This document shows positions 15,502 to 23,668 of a DNA stretch of 37,502 bases, piece after piece. Both the position numbers and the translations under genes were made by a program. The first letter of the stretch is position 1. Each line of letters begins with the position of its first letter. Source of the stretch: an uncultured bacterium (GTDB lineage: Bacteria > Bacillota > Negativicutes > Acidaminococcales > Acidaminococcaceae); NCBI GenBank assembly GCA_905215645.1, contig CAJMQS010000022.1, positions 1 to 37,502 of the forward strand, read 5' to 3'. Below the pieces are notes generated by a model, which did not search any database, was not told the origin of the DNA, and saw nothing but the letters and a program-made list of their open reading frames with translations.

Positions 15502-15966
15502 TTACCGGTTCCGCTCTTTCATGGCCCGGTCGATATCCCGTTTGGCAGCCCGGTCCGCCATGGCCTGGCGCTTGTCGTAGAGTTTTTTCCCGGTGGCCAG
15601 GGCCAGTTTGCATTTCACCAGTCCGTGGCTGAAATACAGCTGGAGGGGGACCAGGGTGAACCCCTTTTCTTTGGTCTTCCCGATCAGCTTTTGGATTTCC
15701 CTTTTGTGCATCAGCAGCTTCCGGTCCCGGAGAGGATCCACATTGAACCGATTCCCCTGTTCATAGGGGCTGATGTGGAGATTGTAGATATACACTTCGC
15801 TGCTCTTGGTCACCGCTGCATAGGAATCCTTCAGATTGGCCTTCCCCTGGCGGAGGGATTTCACTTCCGTCCCGGTGAGGACCATGCCGGTTTCATAGGT
15901 TTCGTGGATGAAATAGTCATGCCTTGCTTTCCTGTTTTCTGCGATTACCTTCACTGGCTTTTCCAT
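15502..15966 (-). CDS. smpB: SsrA-binding protein SmpB
   Basis: A 154-residue SmpB, which carries tmRNA to stalled ribosomes for trans-translation. It opens KVIAENRKARHDYFI, has the FVPLQLYFSHGLVKCKLALATGKKLYDKR core (here FTLVPLQLYF), and ends with the basic tail that enters the mRNA channel (DRAAKRDIDRAMKERNR). The start at 15966 fits the family, so the gene overlaps the 3' end of rnr by 50 bases in another frame. This matches the widespread Firmicute pairing of RNase R and SmpB. No tmRNA gene is seen next to it. Confidence 0.97.
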   Translation of the reverse strand: MEKPVKVIAENRKARHDYFIHETYETGMVLTGTEVKSLRQGKANLKDSYAAVTKSSEVYIYNLHISPYEQGNRFNVDPLRDRKLLMHKREIQKLIGKTKEKGFTLVPLQLYFSHGLVKCKLALATGKKLYDKRQAMADRAAKRDIDRAMKERNR

Positions 15967-18376
15967 GTTTCCGATCCCTTCTTCTCCGCCGCCGGCGGTT
16001 GTTTTTCTTCTTTCCGGTGTTTTCTGCCGCAGTCCCCTGGGGCACCAGCTGGATCAGGGCCGCTCCTTCCGCTTTTTGGGGCGCGTTTTTCTTCTTTTTT
16101 CGACGGCTGTTGTTCTTTTTGCCGGATGCCTTCCGTTCCCCGGACTTCCGGCCGGTGGTCTCGTTCCGCAGTTTCCCGGTGGCGATGCCGGTCTTGGTCT
16201 TTTTCTGCCGTCCCAATTCCCGGCGCATCTGGTCCGCTGCCTCCGGAGTCAGTCCAGCCAGGACAAAATCGATTTTCCGTTCAGAAACATCCACCTGGAG
16301 CACCTGGATCTCCACCTGGTCGCCCAGCCGGTACCGGTGGCCCAGATGCTGGCCGATCAGGGCATACTGGCCGTCCACATAATCATAATAATCGTCGGTG
16401 AGGCTGGAGATATGGACCAGCCCTTCCACCCCATTTTCCAGCTCCACGAAGAAGCCGAAGGAGGACACTCCGGAAATGGTCCCGGCAAATTCCTTCCCCA
16501 CGAACTGGAGCATGTATTCGGCCATCTTCAGGTCCACGGTCTGCCGTTCCGCATCGATGGCTCCCCGTTCCCGGATGGAACAATGGGAAGCGATCAGGCT
16601 CAGGCGTTGGGTCCGTTCTTCTGCCTGCTGCCGGGTCAGCCGTTCTCCATCCAGCTGCCGGCGCAGGAGCCGATGCACCATCAGGTCCGGATACCGGCGG
16701 ATGGGAGACGTGAAATGGGTGTAGAAATGGGCAGCCAGGCCGAAATGGCCGATGTTCTCTGTCTGATAGACTGCTTGACGCATGCTCCGGAGGGCCACCG
16801 TAGAGATCAATTTTTCCTCCGGCTTTCCAGCCACTTTATCCAAAGCTCGCTGGAGATCTTTGGGACGCATCTTTTCTTCCACTTTCAGCGTGACCCCGAA
16901 GAGGGCCATCAGCTTGGCCAGGTTCTGGATCTTTTCCGGATCCGGCAGATCGTGGACCCGGTAGATGAAGGGCCGTTTGTGCCGGGCCATATAGCCTGCC
17001 ACCGTTTCGTTGGCAGCCAGCATGAATTCTTCGATGAGCATCTCGGCCACGGAACGTTCCCGCTTCACAATGGCCACTGGATGTTTCTGTTCATCCAAGA
17101 GCACCTTCTGTTCCGGCAGTTCGAAATTGATGGCGCCTCGGCGTTCCCGCTTTTTGTGGAGCACCTTCTGGAGCTGGGCCATGCTTTCCAGCATGGGGAC
17201 GATATCTGCATATTTTTTCCGCAGGGCTTCGTCCTGGTCCACCAGGATGGCCCGCACATCAGGATAGTTCATCCGATGATGGTTGTTGATCACGCTGGGG
17301 GAAAGGGTAAAGGAGATGGTCCGGCCGGTCTTTCCGTCGATGAGCATCTCACAGCCCATGGTCAGCCGGTCTTCCCCTTCGTTCAGGCTGCAGATGCCGT
17401 TGCTCAGTTCCACCGGCAGCATAGGAAGGACCCGGTCCACCAGGTATACGCTGGTGCCCCGTTCATAGGCTTCCTGGTCCAGCAGGGAATGGGGCTGGAC
17501 GTAATAGCTCACATCGGCGATGTAGACCCCCAGGAAGTAATTGTCTCCTTGTTTTTCCACATAGACCGCATCGTCCAAGTCTTTGGAATCCACCCCGTCG
17601 ATGGTGATGATGTTCCATTTCCGCCGGTCCAGCCGGTTCTGGAGCTCTTTCTTTTTGATTTTCTGCTCTACTTTTTCCGCAGCTGCCTGGACCGGTTCCG
17701 GGAATTTGGTGGGCAAATCGTTATCTTTGATGATGGAAAGGATTTCCAAGCCGATATCCCCAGGTTTCCCCAGGATCTCCACGATTTTTCCTTCTGCATT
17801 CCGCCGTTCGTCCGGCCAGGTAGTGATTTCTACCACCACTTTTTCCTTATCCCGTGCTCCGTTGAAATCTTTCCGGCGCACGTAAATGTCCCGGCCCACT
17901 CGTTTGTTGTCCGGGATCACAAAGCCGAACTCGCCTGATTTGCTGAAGGTCCCCACCAGTTTGTGGTGGGCCCGGTTCAGGATCCGGATGATCTTCCCTT
18001 CCTGCCGGTCGTCAAAACCGCTTTTCATCACCCGGGCCATGACCGTATCTCCATCCATGGCGCCGCTGAGGCTGCTGGCCGGGATAAAGAGATCCCCATC
18101 GGCGGTCTTCTCTTCCGGGATCACAAAGGCAAAGCCCTTGCTGGTCACCTGGCAACGGCCCACCACCAAGCCCATAGCCGCGGGGAGCCCGTAGGTATTG
18201 AACCGGGTCTTCACCACCTGGCCCCGGTCTTCCAGATCTTTCAGCACCTGCCAGAACAGCTTCAGATCACTGCCTTCCAGCGCCAGGGCCTTCAGCAGTT
18301 CTTCCGCCCCCAAGGGAGCCACCGGATGTTCCTTCATATACCCCAGGAGCCGGTTTTCCAATTCCGTGTTTGTCAT
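15917..18376 (-). CDS. rnr: Ribonuclease R
   Basis: An 819-residue 3'-5' exoribonuclease of the RNase II/R family that degrades structured RNA and partners SmpB/tmRNA in clearing nonstop transcripts. Domain order is an N-terminal helix-turn-helix (about 1-65), cold-shock domains (about 80-215), and an RNB domain starting near 250 with catalytic acids in DGVDSKDLDD (D263, D266, D268, D269). An S1 domain follows (GTISGVSSFGFFVELENGVE, about 635-710). The last 100 or so residues are a Lys/Arg-rich disordered tail (KKNNSRRKKKKN, KKNNRRRRRRR), longer than in many homologues. The start overlaps the thioesterase stop by 4 bases and the 3' end overlaps smpB by 50 bases. Confidence 0.96.
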   Translation of the reverse strand: MTNTELENRLLGYMKEHPVAPLGAEELLKALALEGSDLKLFWQVLKDLEDRGQVVKTRFNTYGLPAAMGLVVGRCQVTSKGFAFVIPEEKTADGDLFIPASSLSGAMDGDTVMARVMKSGFDDRQEGKIIRILNRAHHKLVGTFSKSGEFGFVIPDNKRVGRDIYVRRKDFNGARDKEKVVVEITTWPDERRNAEGKIVEILGKPGDIGLEILSIIKDNDLPTKFPEPVQAAAEKVEQKIKKKELQNRLDRRKWNIITIDGVDSKDLDDAVYVEKQGDNYFLGVYIADVSYYVQPHSLLDQEAYERGTSVYLVDRVLPMLPVELSNGICSLNEGEDRLTMGCEMLIDGKTGRTISFTLSPSVINNHHRMNYPDVRAILVDQDEALRKKYADIVPMLESMAQLQKVLHKKRERRGAINFELPEQKVLLDEQKHPVAIVKRERSVAEMLIEEFMLAANETVAGYMARHKRPFIYRVHDLPDPEKIQNLAKLMALFGVTLKVEEKMRPKDLQRALDKVAGKPEEKLISTVALRSMRQAVYQTENIGHFGLAAHFYTHFTSPIRRYPDLMVHRLLRRQLDGERLTRQQAEERTQRLSLIASHCSIRERGAIDAERQTVDLKMAEYMLQFVGKEFAGTISGVSSFGFFVELENGVEGLVHISSLTDDYYDYVDGQYALIGQHLGHRYRLGDQVEIQVLQVDVSERKIDFVLAGLTPEAADQMRRELGRQKKTKTGIATGKLRNETTGRKSGERKASGKKNNSRRKKKKNAPQKAEGAALIQLVPQGTAAENTGKKKNNRRRRRRRDRKHGKASEGNRRKQESKA

Positions 18377-18774
18377 GATCTCTCCTCATACATCAGCTTG
18401 CCGTCCGCTTCCGCGGCAATGGTCCCGTCCTCCCGGACCACCTGCCCGGTCATTTCCAGCAGCTGTCCTTTCCTCCGCTTCACTTTGGTGATCACTTCGA
18501 TCCGTTCCCCGATCCGCACCGGCTGCCGGAAGCGGACCTCCAGCCGGGCCGTGTAGGCAACTTTGTGTTCATACATATAGGGGTAATTCCCCATGGTTTC
18601 GTCCAGCAGGGTGGAAATCAAGCCTCCGTGCATCCGGCCGTCATAGCTCTGATGGACTGGCTGAGGCACAAAGCTGGTATAGCAGCCTTCCGCATCGGTA
18701 CGGAAATGGAGATGGAGCCCCATAGGGTTGTCCTTCCCGCAGCCGAAGCACATGGTATCTCTGGTTCTTTCCAT
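18373..18774 (-). CDS. Hotdog-fold thioesterase (PaaI/YbgC-like)
   Basis: A 133-residue single hotdog domain. The stretch GRMHGGLISTLLDETMGN (about 46-63) is the core of the PaaI-type acyl-CoA thioesterase family, with the acidic residue of the active-site helix (D59 or E60). The start is preceded by a cysteine pair, CFGCGKDNPMGLHL, common in a Firmicute subgroup of this family. A 4-base overlap with rnr and a 5-base gap to the esterase place it inside the secG-esterase-rnr-smpB cluster, where it is an extra gene compared with Bacillus. The substrate is unknown. Confidence 0.85.
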   Translation of the reverse strand: MERTRDTMCFGCGKDNPMGLHLHFRTDAEGCYTSFVPQPVHQSYDGRMHGGLISTLLDETMGNYPYMYEHKVAYTARLEVRFRQPVRIGERIEVITKVKRRKGQLLEMTGQVVREDGTIAAEADGKLMYEERS

Positions 18775-18779
18775 ATTCC

Positions 18780-19517
18780 TTATTCCTCCAAAAAGGCCTC
18801 AATGGCAGCATAAATGGCCTGCCGGCCCTTGTATAATGTCATCACATGGCGGGCCTGAGGGACCCACAGCAGGTGTTTTTCCCGGGAAGCCGCCCGGTCG
18901 TGGATATAAACAGCGCTTTCCGGACGCACAGTATGGTCTGTCCGAGACTGGATGATCAGCAGAGGCTGTACCACCTGGGGCAGATACTTCCCTTTGACGG
19001 CCTTCAGCAACCGTACCAGCTGGTGGACCGCTTTGATGGGCATGCACCGGTAGGCCACGTTGTACCGCTCTGGCGCATCCACCGTCCGGGGATGTTTGGG
19101 GATGGCCCAGTAAGGCAGCCGGTCGGCCAGCCACAGGAAGTACACCCGCCAGTCGTAGAGATAGATGGGAGTGGAAAGCACCGCCAGCTTGTCCGCTTTC
19201 GTCACTGCCCCAGCATAAAGGGTCAACAGCCCTCCCATGGAAAGGCCGATTACAGTGACCTGAGTACAAGTTTCCCGGAGATGGTCCACGCCCTGGCGCA
19301 CCTGTTCCTCCCATTGTTCCGCCTTTACGTCTAAAAGATCATGGGGATCCGTCCCATGGCCAGCTAGGAGCAGTCCTTCCACCGTATACCCCTTCCGGTG
19401 GAGCTCCTCTCCCAGTTCCCGCAGCTCTGAAGGGCTGCCGGTGAAGCCGTGGATCAGCAGGACCCCTTTATTGTTTTCTCCCTTCCAGAAAAACGGTTCT
19501 GCCCCAGGCAGTACCAT
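18780..19517 (-). CDS. Carboxylesterase (Est30-like alpha/beta hydrolase)
   Basis: A 245-residue alpha/beta hydrolase with no signal peptide. It has the oxyanion strand LLIHGFTGSP, nucleophile elbow GLSMGG (S93), acid D194 (SRTDHTV) and histidine H224 (ARHVMTLY). These match small carboxylesterases such as Est30/YvaK. In Bacillus the same gene sits between secG and rnr, and here it also follows secG and precedes rnr with one thioesterase gene between. The ATG at 19517 has a GGAAGGGGG ribosome binding site. The natural substrate is unknown. Confidence 0.9.
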   Translation of the reverse strand: MVLPGAEPFFWKGENNKGVLLIHGFTGSPSELRELGEELHRKGYTVEGLLLAGHGTDPHDLLDVKAEQWEEQVRQGVDHLRETCTQVTVIGLSMGGLLTLYAGAVTKADKLAVLSTPIYLYDWRVYFLWLADRLPYWAIPKHPRTVDAPERYNVAYRCMPIKAVHQLVRLLKAVKGKYLPQVVQPLLIIQSRTDHTVRPESAVYIHDRAASREKHLLWVPQARHVMTLYKGRQAIYAAIEAFLEE

Positions 19518-19540
19518 GGTCTTTCCCCCTTCCCCATAGC

Positions 19541-19572
19541 AAAAATGGCATTACCTGACCTAGGCAATGCCA
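19541..19572 (-). terminator. Rho-independent terminator after secG
   Basis: On the minus strand TGGCATT (19566-19572) pairs with AATGCCA (19546-19552), followed by five T (complement of 19541-19545). It lies 31 bases past the secG stop, so secG may be partly uncoupled from the esterase-rnr-smpB genes. Confidence 0.7.
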
Positions 19573-19602
19573 CTGTGAAATCTGTGAACGTTCTTCAGTT
19601 GC

Positions 19603-19827
19603 TTACTGCAGACGGGCGATCGCCACGTTGATGACAGCAAAGATCAGCCCCAGCACCACGGTGATCCGGGCCAGAGCTTCATCCATATCAGTGGGTTTCC
19701 CACCGAACAGGGATTCGCCGCCCCCCAATCCGCTGAAGCCGGCGCTTTTTCCGGACTGGAGCAGGATGGAGCCAATCATCAGGATGCTCACGATCACATC
19801 AAGGACCATCAATATATCTAAAGCCAC
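19603..19827 (-). CDS. secG: Preprotein translocase subunit SecG
   Basis: A 74-residue SecG, the small two-helix subunit of the SecYEG channel. Two hydrophobic segments (about 2-22 and 50-70) flank the conserved loop LLQSGKSAGFSGLGGGESLFG. I chose the GTG at 19827 rather than the ATG at 19845. A GGAGG sequence falls inside the would-be first codons of the longer form and sits 8 bases before the GTG, and the shorter product begins like other SecG proteins. A good promoter lies just upstream. It heads the conserved secG-esterase-rnr-smpB cluster. Confidence 0.93.
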   Translation of the reverse strand: MALDILMVLDVIVSILMIGSILLQSGKSAGFSGLGGGESLFGGKPTDMDEALARITVVLGLIFAVINVAIARLQ

Positions 19828-19858
19828 AGGTATTTCCCTCCACATATTAGATTCTTAT

Positions 19859-19887
19859 ATTTTAGCATTGGATGGGGAAATGGTCAA
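19859..19887 (-). promoter_or_regulatory. Sigma-70 type promoter of secG
   Basis: On the minus strand TTGACC (19882-19887) is separated by exactly 17 bases from TAAAAT (19859-19864), with an extended TGC just before the -10. Transcription would start about 20 bases before the secG GTG. Confidence 0.75.
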
Positions 19888-19938
19888 GGAGCGGGAGGAC
19901 AGTGGTTAAGTGGTTAAGTGAGTAGACAGTGACGGTAT

Positions 19939-20952
19939 TCAAATCGTATGACCAGCGGCCCTCTCCAGCACCTCACTGGCGGCAAGGGTCATCTTTAAAT
20001 AAGCCTCCGCCTCTTCTTTTTTCTTCCCGTCCACGATTCGGGCAAAATCCTCGAACTCTTCCACCATCCGGTTTTCCCGTTCCGGCGGGGTCCAGTTTTT
20101 TGTGTTCTGGGCTTTTTTCACAGCGGCGGTGCTGAACTGGTCCCGGTCCGGTCCCTGGATCAGGGTCCACTCCAGTTTTTCCGGGTGGATGGGCTTTCCG
20201 TCCACTTTCAGCCAGCCTTTTTCTCCCTGGATCTGGAACCCGGAGGGGCTATCGGAATCTTTGGCGGCGGAAAGAGTTGCCTGGAACCCGGGGTATCCCA
20301 AGAGCAGCACGCCGGAGGTATCCACCCCATTCCATCCCCGGTTGGGGGCATACAGGACCTTTTCCGGCAGGCCCCAGAGCCCGGCGGTCCAGGCGATGTT
20401 GTACACGTTCAGGTCATACAGGGCCCCTCCTGCCTGTGCCGGGTCGAAGGCGGGGAGCACTTCCCCCTTAAGATACCGGTCATATCGGCTGGAATACTGG
20501 GAATAATTTCCCTGGACCAGCCGGATGGGACCCAGGGCCGGCAACAGTTCCCGGATTTTCCGAAAGAGGGCCCCGTGCCACAGAGGCATGGCTTCCAGGA
20601 GGAAAAGCCCTTTTTTCCGGGCTAATTCCGCCAATTCCTGGGTCTGGGCGAACCGGGTGCAGAAGGGCTTTTCCAAGATCACGTTTTTTCCAGCCAGCAG
20701 AGCTTTCCGAGCATAGGCATAGTGGACTGGGTTCACCAGGGCGATGTACGCCGTATCTACATCTGCTTCCTGAAAAAAGGCCCGGCAATCCGTATATACC
20801 CTGGGAATCCCATACTCCCGGGCCAGAGCTTCTCCCCGCTGCCGGCTGTGCTGCCGGCACCACAGGGCCTCCACCCGGATGGACGGCACCGCCTCCATAG
20901 CAGCCAAGGCCACAGGAGCAATGGCGCCAGTGCCCAGCATAGCCAATTTCAT
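19939..20952 (-). CDS. Gfo/Idh/MocA family oxidoreductase
   Basis: A 337-residue NAD(P)-dependent dehydrogenase. The N-terminal Rossmann fold starts MKLAMLGTGAIAP, and the conserved EKPFCT motif (about residue 92) carries the family lysine. The C-terminal half is the alpha/beta sheet domain that binds substrate. The ATG at 20952 follows a GGAGG ribosome binding site and removes an 8-residue extension. Related proteins act on sugars, dihydrodiols or biliverdin; nothing here fixes the substrate. It lies 20 bases past the histidine kinase gene, so it may be co-transcribed with the two-component system. Confidence 0.88.
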   Translation of the reverse strand: MKLAMLGTGAIAPVALAAMEAVPSIRVEALWCRQHSRQRGEALAREYGIPRVYTDCRAFFQEADVDTAYIALVNPVHYAYARKALLAGKNVILEKPFCTRFAQTQELAELARKKGLFLLEAMPLWHGALFRKIRELLPALGPIRLVQGNYSQYSSRYDRYLKGEVLPAFDPAQAGGALYDLNVYNIAWTAGLWGLPEKVLYAPNRGWNGVDTSGVLLLGYPGFQATLSAAKDSDSPSGFQIQGEKGWLKVDGKPIHPEKLEWTLIQGPDRDQFSTAAVKKAQNTKNWTPPERENRMVEEFEDFARIVDGKKKEEAEAYLKMTLAASEVLERAAGHTI

Positions 20953-20972
20953 GAAAAAGCCTCCTTTCCTGG

Positions 20973-22232
20973 TCAAAAGGTCACACCAAAGGTGATGACT
21001 CCCTCCTTGTATTCCACCTGGATCTTCCCTCCCAGGAGATGGGTGGCTTCTTCCGCCATGGAAAGGCCGATGCCGTAGCCGGCTTTTTGGCTGTTGTGGC
21101 TCTCATCTCCCCGGTAGAACCGTTCGAAGAAGTGGGTGTAATCCACCCCTGCCCCGTTTTTGTAGTCATTGGCTACACTGGCCCGGAAACCATGGCGGCC
21201 ATGGGTTTCCAAAAAGGCCCGGATGGTGCCTCCCTCATCGCAGTATTTAGCGGCGTTGTCCATGAGGATATTGAAGATTTCATAGAGATATTTGGGATCA
21301 GTTTCCCGTACGATCCCTTCCGGGATCTCTGTCACCAGCTGTTTCTTTTCACTTTGGACCACCGGAGCAAAAGCTTGGACAGCTTCCTGGAAGGTCCGGC
21401 TGATATCCACCGGTTCTTTTTTCAGTTCCTGTTCTTTCTTCTCTCCCAACTTGGCCAGCATGATCAGTTCGTTGATCAGCCGGGTCACCCGTTTCACCTG
21501 GAACAGGATGTTGTCCGTCCACTGGCTCTTTCCGCTGATCAGCTCCAATGCCTCTGCATTGGCAGAAATGATGGCAATAGGGGTCTTCAGTTCATGGCCT
21601 GCATTGGTGATGAACCGTTTCTGGCTGGCTAGGTTCTCTACGAAAGGACGGATGGCGTAATTGCTCAAAAGGCCAAGGATCAGCATATAGAGCAGGATGC
21701 ACGCCAGGCCGAACCGGAGGGAATAGCGCATGAACGCCTCCACAGCCCCCACATCCCGGGTGCAGTCCATGACCACTATCAGTTTTCCTCCCTCGGTCCG
21801 AGGTGTCACACTGAAGCAGTAACTGGCTCGTTTGTTCTTGAACAGGCCCTGGGTCTGGGTGCTATCTGCCAAGCTCCGGGCAATCTCCAAAGCCTGGAGT
21901 TCATTGAAGGCGGAAATGTTGGACAGGTTCAGCCGGCGGATCTTGTCGTTTTCATCCAAGATGACGCTGAAATACCGGGTCTGGTGGGCAAATTCCGGGG
22001 TATCATTGTACCATTCCGGATCACTGAGCCAGCTTTCCGTGCTGGTTCCAGGCTGATGGGAAGGCATGATGCCATCGTTCTGGACAATGGCGGTAAGAAG
22101 GGTGTTCACTTCTGACCGCATCTTCATATAGGTGATGCCGTTGATCAGCCCAAGGGCCCCGGCCAAGATGATGACCACGGCGATAAAAGCCAGCAGCAGG
22201 AATTTCCGCCGCAGACGATGGATCATATCCAT
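20973..22232 (-). CDS. Sensor histidine kinase (two-component system)
   Basis: A 419-residue membrane kinase. Transmembrane helices at about 10-31 and 171-190 flank a 140-residue extracytoplasmic sensor. There is little room for a HAMP domain: the phosphorylated histidine H213 lies in GHELKTPIA only 22 residues after the second helix. The ATPase domain has the N box NILMDNAAKY (321-330) and G2 box GYGIGL (385-390). The G1 box reads NDYKNGAG instead of the usual DxGxG, a departure seen in some Firmicute kinases. It follows its response regulator by 12 bases. The ligand is unknown. Confidence 0.92.
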   Translation of the reverse strand: MDMIHRLRRKFLLLAFIAVVIILAGALGLINGITYMKMRSEVNTLLTAIVQNDGIMPSHQPGTSTESWLSDPEWYNDTPEFAHQTRYFSVILDENDKIRRLNLSNISAFNELQALEIARSLADSTQTQGLFKNKRASYCFSVTPRTEGGKLIVVMDCTRDVGAVEAFMRYSLRFGLACILLYMLILGLLSNYAIRPFVENLASQKRFITNAGHELKTPIAIISANAEALELISGKSQWTDNILFQVKRVTRLINELIMLAKLGEKKEQELKKEPVDISRTFQEAVQAFAPVVQSEKKQLVTEIPEGIVRETDPKYLYEIFNILMDNAAKYCDEGGTIRAFLETHGRHGFRASVANDYKNGAGVDYTHFFERFYRGDESHNSQKAGYGIGLSMAEEATHLLGGKIQVEYKEGVITFGVTF

Positions 22233-22244
22233 AATGGTTTCCTC

Positions 22245-22925
22245 TTAATTGGCCAGGGCCGGTGTCTGCAGCACAAAGGCCCCGTCCTGGTGACCGTCGA
22301 TGGTCAGATTGCCGCCGATGGCCCGGAGTTTTTCCCGGAGGTAGGACACATAGATCCACACGATCCCTGGGTCTTCCTGTTTTTCATCCTGCCAGATCCG
22401 ATCGAAGAGCACCCGTGTCTCGCAGGGTTTTCCAGGATGCTGCATGAAGAATTTCATCAGCTGGGTCTCCTTGGGAGAGAGCCGGACTGTGCTCTTGCTG
22501 GACAGTTCCCCTTCCGCACAGTTCAGGGTCACCGTCCCGGCCTGGAGGGTATCCCGGTTGAAATCCTCCTGGCGCCGGGTCAGGCTCCGGAGCCGTGCCA
22601 GGAGTTCTCCCATGGCAAAAGGCTTGGTCAGGTAATCGTCCGCCCCTGCATCCAGGCCATTGATCCGATCGTCCACTTCTGCTTTGGCGGTGAGCATGAT
22701 CACTGGAGTCCGGTCCCCTTCCTCTCGGAGTTCCGTCAGGGCGCTGATCCCGTCCTTCACCGGCATCATGATATCGAAGATCATGGCATCGTAGATTTCC
22801 TGGCGTGCCTTTTCTACAGCTGCCTGCCCATCATAGACGGCATCCACCTGATAGCCGGAATGTTCCAGAACCGCACACAGGGCCATGGACATGGCTTTTT
22901 CATCTTCTGCAAGTAATATTTTCAT
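22245..22925 (-). CDS. OmpR/PhoB-family response regulator
   Basis: A 226-residue DNA-binding response regulator. The receiver domain has the acidic pair E7/D8, phosphorylation site D51 (MIFDIMMP), T79 and K101 (LTKPF). The C-terminal winged helix (about 130-222) has RLSPKETQLMKFFM and the recognition region VWIYVSYLREKLRA. It is the first gene of the pair, 12 bases before the kinase, and starts 30 bases after the alarmone synthetase stop, so all may share a transcript. Targets cannot be told. Confidence 0.94.
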   Translation of the reverse strand: MKILLAEDEKAMSMALCAVLEHSGYQVDAVYDGQAAVEKARQEIYDAMIFDIMMPVKDGISALTELREEGDRTPVIMLTAKAEVDDRINGLDAGADDYLTKPFAMGELLARLRSLTRRQEDFNRDTLQAGTVTLNCAEGELSSKSTVRLSPKETQLMKFFMQHPGKPCETRVLFDRIWQDEKQEDPGIVWIYVSYLREKLRAIGGNLTIDGHQDGAFVLQTPALAN

Positions 22926-22955
22926 GGATTCTTGGCTCCTTTCCAGAGTGGCTCA

Positions 22956-23579
22956 TCAGTTTTCCCGGATCAGTTTCCGGATGGTCTCCATGGACAGGTC
23001 GCAGGCGGCCAGTTCATCGGCGCACCGTTTCAGTTCCTGCCCGATCAATTCCGGATTCCTGATGTCCCGTTTGTACTTCATCTCATGTTCCAGGCTGGCC
23101 CAGGAATCCATGGCAATGGTCCGCAGCTGCACTTCCGCATAGAAAATCCCCGGAGTATTCCCTTCCACATCGGGAAAGGGCTCCTCCAGGCGAAGGATCA
23201 GATGATAAGACCGATAGCCATTGGGTTTCACATTGTGCACATAGTCTTTTTCCCGGATGATGGTGCAGCCAGGGATCTGCCGGAGCAGACGGAGGTTCCG
23301 GTCGATGTCGCTGAGGAAGCGGCAGACGATCCGCAGGCCGATGGCATCATAGACCCCGTGGAGAGCCGACCGGGCATTGACCGGCAAACCTTTCCGTTCA
23401 CATTTTTCCGCCATGCTTGCCGGGTCCTTGATGCGGTATATCAAATGTTCATAGGCATTTTCCTTGTGTTCTTCCATCTCTTTCTGATTATACTGTTGGA
23501 TCTGCCGGACCAGCTGTGCCTGGACTTTTTCCAGGACCGGCCGCCAGTCTTCATAGCTGCTGCCCATGGATTGATTCAA
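22956..23579 (-). CDS. Small alarmone synthetase (RelA/SpoT synthetase domain only)
   Basis: About 207 residues with a single (p)ppGpp synthetase domain and no HD hydrolase, TGS or ACT domains, like RelQ/RelP-type enzymes. Catalytic motifs are YDAIGLRIVC (metal-binding aspartate), NGYRSYHL and YAEVQLRTIAMDSWASLEHEMKYK (catalytic glutamate and nucleotide-binding residues). An ATG 30 bases further upstream exists, but an AAAGGAGG sequence lies inside it and is ideally spaced from a TTG at 23579, so I prefer TTG. Downstream genes are the response regulator and kinase. An HD-domain gene is directly upstream. Confidence 0.9.
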   Translation of the reverse strand: MNQSMGSSYEDWRPVLEKVQAQLVRQIQQYNQKEMEEHKENAYEHLIYRIKDPASMAEKCERKGLPVNARSALHGVYDAIGLRIVCRFLSDIDRNLRLLRQIPGCTIIREKDYVHNVKPNGYRSYHLILRLEEPFPDVEGNTPGIFYAEVQLRTIAMDSWASLEHEMKYKRDIRNPELIGQELKRCADELAACDLSMETIRKLIREN

Positions 23580-23668
23580 ATCGATTCCTCCTTTGGGAGT
23601 TATTTTCACATCTCTTTTCTTGTTATTGTATCATAGGAATATGGAATTTGTATGAAAATTGGGGGTAC

